Positions 26,493-34,651 of a stretch of 64,000 bases of DNA are shown piece by piece. The stretch comes from Roseiarcus sp963717215 (GTDB lineage: Bacteria > Pseudomonadota > Alphaproteobacteria > Rhizobiales > Beijerinckiaceae), in the NCBI GenBank assembly GCA_963717215.1, contig CAVQVS010000004.1, forward strand, positions 1 through 64,000, given 5' to 3'. The notes beneath the pieces are model-generated. The model did not search any database, was not told the DNA's origin, and was given only the letters and a program-made list of their open reading frames with translations. Position 1 is the stretch's first letter, and each line of letters starts with the position of its first letter. The translations under genes were made by a program, and so were the position numbers.

Positions 26493-27563
26493 ATGTCCCA
26501 GAGCGCTTCGACACGTAGCCCTCTTTGGCCCGGCGTTCCTCTCGCGCTGGCGTCGGCGCTCCTGTTCGGCGCCTCGACCCCGCTCGCAAAACTACTCGTG
26601 GAAGCGAGCAATCCTCAGGTCCTGGCTGGTCTTCTTTATCTGGGCGCGGGCGGCGGACTGGCCGTCGGCCAGGCGGTGCGCCTGATCCTCGGCTTTCGGA
26701 ACTCGGAGGCGCCGTTACGGCGCGCCGATGCGCCCTGGATGATCGCGATCGTTGCGTTCGGCGGAATCCTGGGCCCGCTGTTCCTGATGCTCGGGCTCGC
26801 CCGCACGTCCGCCGCGTCCGGCTCGCTCCTCCTCAATCTCGAGGGACTGGCGACCATGGCGATCGCCTGGGTCGTCTATCGAGAAAATGTCGACCGAAGG
26901 CTCCTCCTCGGCGCGGCGGCGATTCTTGCCGGCGCGGTCGCGCTGTCCTGGCGGGGCCAGGGCATTCGTGTCGACGAAGGCGGATTGTTGATCGCCGCCG
27001 CGTGCCTCGCATGGGGCGTCGACAACAATCTGACGCGGCGGCTTTCGGTCGCGGACCCCGTGGTCATTGCGCTTACGAAAGGCGTCGTGGCTGGAAGCGT
27101 GAATCTGATCATCGCGCTGCTTCTCGGCGCGCGCCTGCCGTCGACCGGCGCGACAGGCGCGGCGTTGGTCGTCGGCTTCTGCGGCGTGGGCTTAAGCCTG
27201 GTGCTGTTTGTGCTGGCGTTGCGCCATCTCGGCGCCGCGCGGACCGGGGCTTATTTCTCGCTCGCGCCGTTCCTTGGCGCGGTCATCGCGATTGGCCTCC
27301 TGGGCGAGCCGATCAGTTCGCAACTGGTCGTCGCGGGCCTGTTGATGGCGTTCGGCGTCTGGCTGCACCTGACCGAAAGCCATGCCCATGAACACAGCCA
27401 CGAGGTCATCGAGCATGAGCACCGCCATCTCCACGACGACCACCATCGCCATGCTCACCAAGGAACGGTGACAGAGGCGCATTCTCACTGGCACCGGCAT
27501 GAACCGCTTCGGCACCGGCACGCCCACTACCCGGATATCCATCACCGCCATGAACACGGCTGA
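26493..27563 (+). CDS. EamA (DMT) transporter with histidine-rich C-terminal tail
   Basis: A 356-residue inner-membrane carrier with ten predicted helices in two EamA repeats. The first starts PGVPLALASALLFGASTPLA and the second ACLAWGVDNNLTRRLSVADP. The helices end near residue 297. The remaining 60 or so residues hold roughly 20 His with Glu and Asp (EHEHRHLHDDHHRHAHQ; HSHWHRHEPLRHRHAHY). Such tails bind Ni, Co, Zn or Cu in metal transporters, so metal export or sensing is a reasonable inference although EamA proteins usually carry metabolites. The ATG at 26493 lacks a strong ribosome-binding site. No metal regulator is adjacent. Confidence 0.85.
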   Translation: MSQSASTRSPLWPGVPLALASALLFGASTPLAKLLVEASNPQVLAGLLYLGAGGGLAVGQAVRLILGFRNSEAPLRRADAPWMIAIVAFGGILGPLFLMLGLARTSAASGSLLLNLEGLATMAIAWVVYRENVDRRLLLGAAAILAGAVALSWRGQGIRVDEGGLLIAAACLAWGVDNNLTRRLSVADPVVIALTKGVVAGSVNLIIALLLGARLPSTGATGAALVVGFCGVGLSLVLFVLALRHLGAARTGAYFSLAPFLGAVIAIGLLGEPISSQLVVAGLLMAFGVWLHLTESHAHEHSHEVIEHEHRHLHDDHHRHAHQGTVTEAHSHWHRHEPLRHRHAHYPDIHHRHEHG

Positions 27564-27781
27564 CGACCGTGGATGCGGAGGTATTTTGGGGCCGGATCGG
27601 GCGCTAGCGTCCAACCAAACTTCGCCTGGGAGCCGCCGCGGGACATTCACCACAATGGGCATGTCTAAATGATAAGGCGTTCGACAACTGATTCAAACGT
27701 GAGGCAACACGCGAAATTGATTTGCCTAAACAATTTTGGGGACGCTTGCTGCTGCGCACAGGGACCGGAGAGAAGCTGGGA

Positions 27782-28246
27782 ATGGAGGTGTTCGTCACAT
27801 TGGGTCGCGACGCTATAGTTGCTTACCAAAACGAAGCCAGCGCCAGGGTTGATGCGGTGCCGGTGGGCGTCTCCGTGATCAGGGGAACATTTCTGTATAG
27901 TAATGAAGAGGTCCGTGACGCGATTTTTGGCGGCAAGGTTCTCAGTTGTTCGAACCGGTTATTGATCCGCAACGGACGCTCCCTCCTGCTCACTCGGAAC
28001 TATCGGCCGATGCTTGGGCGAGACGGCGAAGTTGTCGGCGTCATCTCGACAGGTTGGTCGCGTCCGGCGCCGAGCGCGCAGGATTATGCCGATCTTTCCG
28101 CTATTGTTTCCGCGCAAGAATGTCCGGAACTTCCCAACCAATTATCCGCTTCAGGGCCGCTTGCGGGGTCATCCCCTGGGGAACTCTCAGGTTCTGCAGC
28201 GCTAACTCGACGACTTCGGCGATTTCTGCCGCGGCAGCTTCACTGA
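27782..28246 (+). CDS. Possible PAS-like domain protein
   Basis: A 154-residue frame. ATG 27782 follows GGAGAGAAGC, and a TTG at 27722 opens the frame further. Residues about 20-95 read like a PAS fold (VGVSVIRGTFLYSNEEVRDA; RNYRPMLGRDGEVVGVISTG). From about residue 107 it runs antisense through the 3' end of the converging XRE gene and loses protein character, so the real product may be shorter or the 3' end altered by a frameshift. No output domain is visible. This stretch is more AT-rich than neighbouring genes. Confidence 0.4.
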   Translation: MEVFVTLGRDAIVAYQNEASARVDAVPVGVSVIRGTFLYSNEEVRDAIFGGKVLSCSNRLLIRNGRSLLLTRNYRPMLGRDGEVVGVISTGWSRPAPSAQDYADLSAIVSAQECPELPNQLSASGPLAGSSPGELSGSAALTRRLRRFLPRQLH

Positions 28247-28547
28247 TTCCCGCGGCAAGCAGCGTTTCCTCGATCGCCACACGGACGAGGCTCGCGGAAT
28301 GTGAGGGCGCAGGTTCCTGAACTGGCGCCGAAGGCTTCGGCTTATCGCCTTCCGTCTGAAACCCTTCCACCGGAACACCAAAAATCCTAGATAATTCAAA
28401 TATATTCTCTCTGGACGGCTTCGATATCCCGCGTTCCCAGCCTGAAACCGATTGATTGGTGATCCCGCCGCCGATCTGTCGCGCAAGATCCGCCTGCGTC
28501 CAATTGCGACGCGATCGCAGCGTCCGGATGCTGTCAGCGAAGCTCAT
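28101..28547 (-). CDS. XRE-family HTH transcriptional regulator
   Basis: A 148-residue regulator. Residues 5-62 are a Cro/C1-type helix-turn-helix (IRTLRSRRNWTQADLARQIG, then VSGWERGISKPS). A Pro-rich linker around 68-82 leads to a helical C-terminal region (ETLLAAGISEAAAAEIAEVV) that probably dimerises. There is no peptidase or cupin sensor, so the signal is unknown. The upstream intergenic is AT-rich, in keeping with an autoregulated promoter. It converges on, and overlaps, the PAS-like frame. The pocket's base composition suggests acquisition from elsewhere. Confidence 0.85.
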   Translation of the reverse strand: MSFADSIRTLRSRRNWTQADLARQIGGGITNQSVSGWERGISKPSRENIFELSRIFGVPVEGFQTEGDKPKPSAPVQEPAPSHSASLVRVAIEETLLAAGISEAAAAEIAEVVELALQNLRVPQGMTPQAALKRIIGWEVPDILARKQ

Positions 28548-29329
28548 AAAATGGGATCTAACAGATTTTCTTGTTGCTCTGCAACAGGAGTGAGTTGACT
28601 CACTTCTAAAATTAGTACTCTTATCTAAATCAGTTTAAAGTTGTTTGTTAAGGTGAAACTTGCTTTTAAAAGCACGCAAGTTGATTGATTTAAATCAACG
28701 CTGGCCCATTCACTACCCCTCTCGTTGCGGCGTGGCTCCTCACCGGAGCTTATGGCGTCCGTGGGCGGCGCCCATGATGGCCAGAAAAATATTTGGGGTC
28801 GGCCTTGCGGTTCTTTTCCTGCTCTTCGTCGCGCTGGGGGGCGTTGTTGTGGGGAAGTACCTCCCGGCGGAAAGCCATTGCCACGACTTGATGTGCGAGG
28901 CGCGCGCGCCCTGACTTCAACATCGTCGCATGTTTGCTCAGCTGGCCGGGCGATTGCCACGCGGCGTTGAGGTCGCGGCGCGCCCGTGACCGAAGCCCGT
29001 GTTTCGAAGGCGTGCGAGTTGGACCGCCAGGCATACGAGGGATTCGCTCGTCGTCCGCAGTTCTGGCGCACCGCCACGGAAGCCCTCGCCCTTCACGTCG
29101 CTAAAGCGTGCTGTAGGACGCAATGCGTGAGTTCATCGCGGGCGAATTCGCAGAGTTGTTCAATCTGCGGGAAAGCCTCCGCCTAAAGAGGCAAAGATAA
29201 GTCCGATCATTTTATAAGTTTATAACTTATCGCCTCAGTTCCAGCGCGATTCCCCTGTAAGGCGTGCTGGCGCCGGTTGACGCCGAAAAAAACCGCGCTT
29301 TGAAGCTGATCCGGGATGAGGCGCCAATA
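28548..29329. other. Gene-poor, AT-rich intergenic
   Basis: Apart from a possible 46-aa membrane peptide at 28774-28914, I see no gene. A frame starting at 29123 and closing at the TAA before 29201 reads MREFIAGEFAELFNLRESLR then LKRQR, which looks like the end of a protein but is only 25 codons. It is probably debris. Confidence 0.4.
28774..28914 (+). CDS. Possible 46-aa single-pass membrane peptide
   Basis: MMARKIFGVGLAVLFLLFVA and a further GGVVVGKY form one hydrophobic helix after a positive N-terminus, followed by a short Cys/His-containing tail (ESHCHDLMCEARAP). The ribosome-binding site is weak. I do not recognise it, and it could be spurious. Confidence 0.3.
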   Translation: MMARKIFGVGLAVLFLLFVALGGVVVGKYLPAESHCHDLMCEARAP

Positions 29330-30125
29330 ATGCGTAATTCTGTATTTTCCGGGACGCGCTCTCTGTCCCTCGTCGGCCTCAACGCGCGTTCGTTTATCAA
29401 GGAATCGCCTCTTTACAGAGCTGCCAGAAAAGCAAGTCATTTGCTGAGGCATAGAAATAAAAAACTCTCCTCGCGCGCGGATATCGAAAGATATATTCGA
29501 AATGGGGGCTGCCTTCGACTCAATATTGGCGCTCAAAGCAACAGGCCGGACGGTTGGCTTAACGTCGATGTGGCGCCTAGGCGAGAGGATGTATACCTGG
29601 ACGCAACAAAAATGGAGGGGGTTCCGTCTAAGTCTTTTGATGCGGTTCTATGCGAACACATGATCGAGCACGTCGGATGCCTTGAAGGTCTAGACGTGAT
29701 GCGATCAATTCACCGGATTTTGAAGCCCGGCGGAGTCGCTCGCTTTGTCACCCCGAACTTAAATAGATTGGCTCGCATCATCATCGATCCTGAAAACAAC
29801 GTAGAGCGAGAGATAAGTCTTTTCCGCCAAGAATTCGAGGACAGCCCGATCGGTCGCAAATATCCAGGATTTCAGCAATGTTGACTATGTCAACATCATG
29901 TTTAGAGAATGGGGTCATCAATATCTCTACACTTCACGGGATCTCATGGAAAAGCTCAAAGCGATTGGATTCTCCACGGTCATCGAGACAAAGCCGAACA
30001 CTATTATCAATGGCCTATTTGACGGCGCCCAGGGTCATGGGCGCTTGCTCGGCTACGAGATGAACGATCTCAACGCTATAGCTTTCGAGGCCACCAAATT
30101 GAGAGAAGCCAATTCTCAGACTTAA
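29330..30125 (+). pseudogene. SAM-dependent methyltransferase, frameshifted
   Basis: A class I methyltransferase of about 264 residues if repaired. ATG 29330 follows GGGATGAGG. The SAM site is in RLNIGAQSNRPDGWLNVDVA, and the following FDAVLCEHMIEHV and ILKPGGVARFVTPNL are the motif IV-V region of methyltransferase type 11. The frame stops at 29884. Removing one T in the run at 29870-29872 joins YPGF to SNVDYVNIMFREWGHQYLYT and carries on to 30125. Such proteins often methylate sugars or lipids in surface-polysaccharide loci. Composition is AT-rich. Whether the indel is real or a sequencing error is open. Confidence 0.7.
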
Positions 30126-30246
30126 GCACGGATTTGAGCGCCGAACCGCCATCGGCATTGCAGCGGGAGCGGGCTTGGTGGCTCGCCCTTGACGCGCCGT
30201 CTCCTCTTCGGGGCCGGCGGTCGAACCTGTACCACTCTGGCATCCG

Positions 30247-31472
30247 CTATTGCGGCTGCGAGACCGGCTTTTTGGCCATTGCCGCAGTCGCGAGGTCGAG
30301 CGCCAGCGCCGCGATCATGGCGGCCGAGCCGATCAGGAACAGCGGCCGATAGTCGCCGCCATTGCGCGCGAAGATGAAGGAGAGCCCATAGGCGGCCGCA
30401 GCCTGCATGATGGCGAAGCCCACGGTGGCGAAGCTCCAGGCCGCCTTTTGCTGTTCGACATGGTGAGGGAGAAGTTCGCCGATCCGGCCGAGGACAAGGG
30501 GGACTGTTCCCGTCACGAACGATCCCATGATCACGCTCGAAAGGATGAGCGGGACCCATCCCAGACCGAGGGCCGGGATCGCGATCGCGCCGGCTTCCAG
30601 GAGGAAGGCCAGGCGCAGCGTTGGCCGGAAGCCGATGCGGTCGGCGAGGCGCCCGGTCGCCAGCGGGCCGACGGTCGCGGCAATCCCGAACAGCACCCAG
30701 AACTCTGAGCCCACCTGCACGCCCTCGCCCATGCCACGGGCCACGAAATCGACGAGGAAGATCATATGCGGCACCCATCCGGCCGCGTTGAGGGCGTACA
30801 TCACATAAAGCGCGCGCAAAGCTGGCAGGCGAGGGGGCGCTGCGACGTGGCGCACGGGCGCCGTCGCAGGCGGGGCGGACGGCCATCCGCTCCATCCAAT
30901 GGCCGTGAGGATGAGCGACAGCGCGCCCAGCCCGAACCAGGCCGCGCTCACGCCAAGTTGCAGCAGGAGCGGCACGAGCGTGCCCGAGGCGACAATGCCG
31001 GCGCCGACCCCCATGAAAATGGCGCCGCCGGCCAGGCCTCGCCGCGAGGGGCTGATGCTGGGCAGCACGGTCGGCGCGGCGAGAACCATCAGCGCGCCGC
31101 CGGCAAGGCCCGAGCCGAAGCGCCAGGCGAAGAACCAGGCGAAGTCGAGCGGGAAAGCGCAGGCGAAGAAGGCGAGGGTGGCCAGCGCCATCGAAGCTCT
31201 CAGCACGGTCACGACGCGCATGCGCGCCGAGATTGGACGCCCGAGAAGGGCGCCCCGAGATAGCCCGCAAGATTGGCCGCGCCGAGATAGGCGGCCGTCG
31301 CCGGCTCGAACCAGTGCGCGCCGATGAGGGCCGGCAGGAGCGGCGAATAGGCGAAGCGGGCGAGACCGATTCCGATCAGGCTGGCGCAGAAGGCGCTTAA
31401 GACGCCGCGCCACACCGGGGCGTGGCGCGGGCAGGATAAAGGGTCCTGAGTGGCCGATGCGCTCAAGGTCAT
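30247..31472 (-). pseudogene. YbfB/YjiJ-family MFS transporter, frameshifted
   Basis: A 12-helix major facilitator of about 400 residues if repaired. The start MTLSASATQ (31472) leads into FCASLIGIGLARFAYSPLLP and AAYLGAANLAGYLG, typical of YbfB/YjiJ proteins. The frame then breaks near 31252-31257, where one missing base prevents GALLGRPISARMRVV from continuing. From there the frame is clean to 30247 and ends AMAKKPVSQPQ. Sequence near the break is a GGGGCGCCC run, prone to read errors. Substrate unknown. The upstream 300 bp lies between this gene and the divergent VOC gene. Confidence 0.75.
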
Positions 31473-31779
31473 CACTCTAGCGTTGTGTTGGCGCCTGGCG
31501 AAACTGCCCGCATTCGGCCAAGAGGATTTGGTCGGCCGGCTTGGCGAAACGATCGGCCCTTCAATAAATAGGGCGCGCCGGCTTGTGAAGGATTCGCTAT
31601 TCTCACTCAGCCTCTGATCGAAAACGCACAGAGGTGAAGAGATCGCTCTGAGATCGTTTGCACCAACGCGCACCCTTCAAACCCGCCATCGGGATCGCGA
31701 CCCGGATGTCTGACGTCCTCGTCAGCACCATCCGAAAAGGACGTCGCTCGCTCATCACCCAACTTGAAAGGACGAGACT
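31473..31779. other. Divergent promoter region
   Basis: Just over 300 bp between the MFS gene (minus) and the VOC gene (plus). No gene is supported. It must hold both promoters. Confidence 0.4.
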
Positions 31780-32190
31780 TTGACCGACGCTCTGACCCAC
31801 GGCGTGCACCACGTCGGTCTTGCCGTTCGCGACCTCGACGAGGCCACGAGCTTCTTCTGCGGAACCCTGGGCTTCAAGGAAGTGGCCAGGAACGACGCCT
31901 ATCCGGCCGTGTTCGTCTCGGATGGCGTCGTCACCCTCACCATCTGGCGGGTCACCGATCCGCAAAATGCGGTGGCCTTCAACCGCAAGACCAATATCGG
32001 CCTTCACCACCTGGCGCTCGCGGTCGCCGACGAGGCCGCGCTCGCGACCGTTTTCGAGCGCGTCAGCAAGCATCCCGGCGTCATGCTCGAATTCACGCCG
32101 GAGCCTGTCCGTCCGGGCTCGACCACGCATCACTTCATCTGCGCCATACCGGGCGGCATCCGAATCGAGTTCGCAACGCGTCCGGGCTGA
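31780..32190 (+). CDS. VOC-superfamily (glyoxalase-like) protein
   Basis: A 136-residue metal-binding protein of the vicinal oxygen chelate fold. The first module starts GVHHVGLAVRDLDEATSFFC, with His as a likely ligand, followed by LGFKEV. The second has GLHHLALAV and the C-terminal Glu of GGIRIEFATRPG. Members are glyoxalases, dioxygenases or antibiotic-binding proteins; the exact reaction is not deducible. The start is a TTG, supported by AAAGGACGAG just upstream, and no ATG exists in the proper place. It is a single gene ahead of the converging DJ-1/PfpI gene. Confidence 0.85.
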   Translation: MTDALTHGVHHVGLAVRDLDEATSFFCGTLGFKEVARNDAYPAVFVSDGVVTLTIWRVTDPQNAVAFNRKTNIGLHHLALAVADEAALATVFERVSKHPGVMLEFTPEPVRPGSTTHHFICAIPGGIRIEFATRPG

Positions 32191-32220
32191 CGCAAGGCAA
32201 CGGGCGGGAACCGCGCCGCC

Positions 32221-32940
32221 TTAAACCCTCTCATGAATCCTACCGATTCCGAGCGTGGCGCCCACCCGCCGCGCGGTCACTTCGCGCCGCGCAATCAGCT
32301 CGGCCGAATTTCGCCGCCCCGCTTCCACGATCTCCGGAGGCGCCGTGTGGGGCCGCCCGCTCTGAAAGGGCGGCTCCGGCGCGTAGGCGATCTCAAGCTG
32401 GATGAGGTGGGCGGCCGGGACACCGCGCACCTCGGCGGCAAGATGAAAGGCGGCGTCGATCCCCGACGTGGCGCCGGCTGCGAAGATCCAATTCCCGTCG
32501 ACCACGACCCGATCGTCCACGGGGATCGCGCCGAACCAGGGCAGGAGGTGGAACGACGCCCAGTGCGTGGTCGCCCGCTTGCCATGGATCAGACCCGCCC
32601 CTCCAAAGAGCAGCGCGCCGGTGCAGACGGAAAGAACTTTACTCGCGCCTGCCGCTTGGCGACGCAGCCAGCCGAGGACCTCCTCATCCTCCATCAGAGC
32701 CTGTTGGCCTGGCCCGCCAGGAACGTGCAGGATGTCCAGTTGCGGCGCCTGTGCAAGCGTCGCGTCCGGCATGATGCGCAGCCCCATCACGTCGCGCACC
32801 GGGTCCATTGTTTTTGCATAGATGCGGTGGGTCGAATTGGGCAGCCGGGAGAGCACCTCGAACGGGCCAGTAAGGTCGATCTGGTCGAGGTCCTCGAACA
32901 GGAACGACCCGATATTCAGGTGAACGTTTTCAGGAATCAT
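32221..32940 (-). CDS. DJ-1/PfpI protein, isonitrile hydratase-like
   Basis: A 239-residue protein with the DJ-1/PfpI fold. The motif DQIDLTGPFEVLSRLP, the nucleophile elbow VLSVCTGALLFGGAGL (catalytic Cys) and KRATTHWASFHLLP match the isonitrile (isocyanide) hydratase group, which turns isonitriles into N-formamides. The Asp of the DLTGPFEVL segment is part of the proposed site. The C-terminal 45 residues have RPHTAPPEIVEAGRRN. It is read after the carboxymuconolactone-decarboxylase-like gene (40-bp gap) and divergently from a GlxA-type regulator. Together they suggest a small inducible detoxification unit, which is an inference. Confidence 0.82.
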   Translation of the reverse strand: MIPENVHLNIGSFLFEDLDQIDLTGPFEVLSRLPNSTHRIYAKTMDPVRDVMGLRIMPDATLAQAPQLDILHVPGGPGQQALMEDEEVLGWLRRQAAGASKVLSVCTGALLFGGAGLIHGKRATTHWASFHLLPWFGAIPVDDRVVVDGNWIFAAGATSGIDAAFHLAAEVRGVPAAHLIQLEIAYAPEPPFQSGRPHTAPPEIVEAGRRNSAELIARREVTARRVGATLGIGRIHERV

Positions 32941-32980
32941 ATCATCCTCGTCTTGTTAGAGAGTGATCGGCGTCGCGCTG

Positions 32981-33529
32981 TCAGGCCCGCCACGCATGTT
33001 CCTGGAACATCGGCTCGAGCGGCGGCTCGGCGATGTTGAGTGTGTAGTTCGTGATCGTGGAGGCGGCGCTCACCGCCAGCACTTCCAGCGCCTGGTCCGG
33101 TTTGAAGCCGGCGGACAGGAAGGCCTCCACCGCCGCCTCGCCCATGTGGCCGCGCTTTTCGATCAGACCGCGGGCGTAAGCCCAGAGGGCGGCGATGCGC
33201 GGCTTGCTTGGCGCGCGGCGCTCACGGATTGCCTCTACATCGGCGGAATCGAGACCGGCTTTCAGGGCGAGATAGGTGTGGAAGGCGACCGCCCAGGCGC
33301 AGCTGTTGGTGACCGCATTGGTCAGAAGCAGCGCCTGGATCTCGGCTTCGGAGAAGGTTCCGCCATGCACGCCCGCAAACAGGGGAACGAAGATGTTCGC
33401 CAGGACCGGCGAATTGGCGATGATTCCGGCGACGTTCGGGACCATGCCGAAGGCTCGCTGTAGCTTCTCGAGCGGCGCCCTGGAGCCTTCGGGCGCGCGG
33501 TCGATGGTCTGGATCTCGAAGATGGACAT
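32981..33529 (-). CDS. Carboxymuconolactone decarboxylase/AhpD-fold protein
   Basis: A 182-residue all-helical protein. It has the CMD signature region VTNSCAWAVAFHTYLALKAG. The redox-active members have E..CxxC..H here; this copy keeps one Cys and the His but has Ala at the second Cys, so AhpD-type peroxidase chemistry is unlikely. The remainder (PNVAGIIANSPVLANIFVPL; ALEVLAVSAASTITNYTLNI) fits the family well. It is the first gene of the minus-strand pair with the DJ-1/PfpI enzyme and starts about 30 bp from the divergent regulator gene. Confidence 0.85.
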   Translation of the reverse strand: MSIFEIQTIDRAPEGSRAPLEKLQRAFGMVPNVAGIIANSPVLANIFVPLFAGVHGGTFSEAEIQALLLTNAVTNSCAWAVAFHTYLALKAGLDSADVEAIRERRAPSKPRIAALWAYARGLIEKRGHMGEAAVEAFLSAGFKPDQALEVLAVSAASTITNYTLNIAEPPLEPMFQEHAWRA

Positions 33530-33559
33530 GGGTCCGCTCCTTCATGAATTGAACTCGAC

Positions 33560-34651
33560 ATGGCCAATCTAGTCGGGCAAGATTTGGCGATGTCGCCAAA
33601 GACCCCACAAATTCCGCCACAATCACCGGGGCAAGCCGAAGAGGCGCCGCGGCAGGCCAAACAGGCGCCGCCGCGGGTCGAAAAATCCTCGCGGCGCATC
33701 GAGGTGCTGGCCTTCCCGGACGTTCAGATGCTCGACGTGGCCGGGCCGATCCAGGTGTTCACCGCCGCCAACGAGCGGGCGACCTCGCCTCGCGCGTCCC
33801 TGCCCTACGAGACACGGGTGATCGCGCCGGGAGGCGCCGAGATACGGGCAACGTCAGGACTGGTGTTCGCGACCGAGCCCTTGCCCGATCCGTCTGACCC
33901 GGTCGACACGCTGATCGTGGCTGGCGGAGGGGGCGTCATGCGGGCCGCGGAGGATGCGAGCCTGGTCGAATGGCTCAAGGTCCGCGCCGGAGCGGCAAGG
34001 CGGACCGCTTCGGTCTGCACCGGCGCTTTTCTGCTCGCCGCAGCCGGGCTGCTCGACCATCGCCGCGCCGTCACGCACTGGGAGTATTGCGATGAGCTGA
34101 GCCGGCGTCATCCTGAGGTGACAGTCGAGCCTGATCCGATCTTCGTGCGCGATGGCCCCATCTGGACCTCGGCCGGGGTCACGTCCGGCATCGACCTGTC
34201 GCTGGCGCTGGTGGAGGAAGATCTCGGGCGCGCGCTTGCGCTCAGCGTGGCGCGCCAGTTGGTGGTGTTTCTCAAGCGGCCGGGCGGGCAGGCGCAGTTC
34301 AGCGCGGCGCTGTCGCTGCAATCGGCGGATGAGCGTTTCGCGGACCTGCACGTTTGGCTCGCCGAACATCTTGCCGAGGATTTGCCGCTCTCCCGTCTCG
34401 CGGCGCGCTCGGGCATGAGCGAGCGCACGTTCCTGCGCCGCTATCGCGAGGCGACGGGCGTGACGCCGGCGCGGGCGATCGAGCGTCTGCGCGTCGAGGC
34501 GGCCCGTCAGCTGCTTGCCGATACGCGATTGCCAGCCAAGCAAATCGCGACGCGCTGCGGATTTGGTTCGGAAGAGACGATGCGGCGAAATTTTGCGCGC
34601 CTCCAGGGCGTAAGCCCGCAGGACTATCGTCAGCGTTTCGGCGGTGGATAA
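33560..34651 (+). CDS. GlxA-family AraC transcriptional regulator
   Basis: A 363-residue regulator. An N-terminal DJ-1/PfpI-like domain (residues about 45-215: FPDVQMLDVAGPIQVFTAAN; SVCTGAFLLAAAGLLDHRRA) probably senses a ligand. The C-terminal AraC domain (about 255-360) has two helix-turn-helices (SRLAARSGMSERTFLRRYRE; IATRCGFGSEETMRRNFARL). It is divergent from the CMD and isonitrile hydratase-like genes, the classical position of a local activator. The start could be the Met at codon 11 (MSPKTPQIPP), which would widen the shared promoter to about 60 bp. It overlaps the SulP gene by 8 bp. Confidence 0.88.
   Translation: MANLVGQDLAMSPKTPQIPPQSPGQAEEAPRQAKQAPPRVEKSSRRIEVLAFPDVQMLDVAGPIQVFTAANERATSPRASLPYETRVIAPGGAEIRATSGLVFATEPLPDPSDPVDTLIVAGGGGVMRAAEDASLVEWLKVRAGAARRTASVCTGAFLLAAAGLLDHRRAVTHWEYCDELSRRHPEVTVEPDPIFVRDGPIWTSAGVTSGIDLSLALVEEDLGRALALSVARQLVVFLKRPGGQAQFSAALSLQSADERFADLHVWLAEHLAEDLPLSRLAARSGMSERTFLRRYREATGVTPARAIERLRVEAARQLLADTRLPAKQIATRCGFGSEETMRRNFARLQGVSPQDYRQRFGGG

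Noticed and set aside
29330..30125. Calling the methyltransferase two separate small genes
   Set aside because: The second half lacks a SAM site and joins exactly to the first after one base is removed, so it is one gene with a frameshift.
31603..32133. 176-codon minus-strand frame over the VOC gene
   Set aside because: Shadow of the VOC reading frame; no motif of its own.
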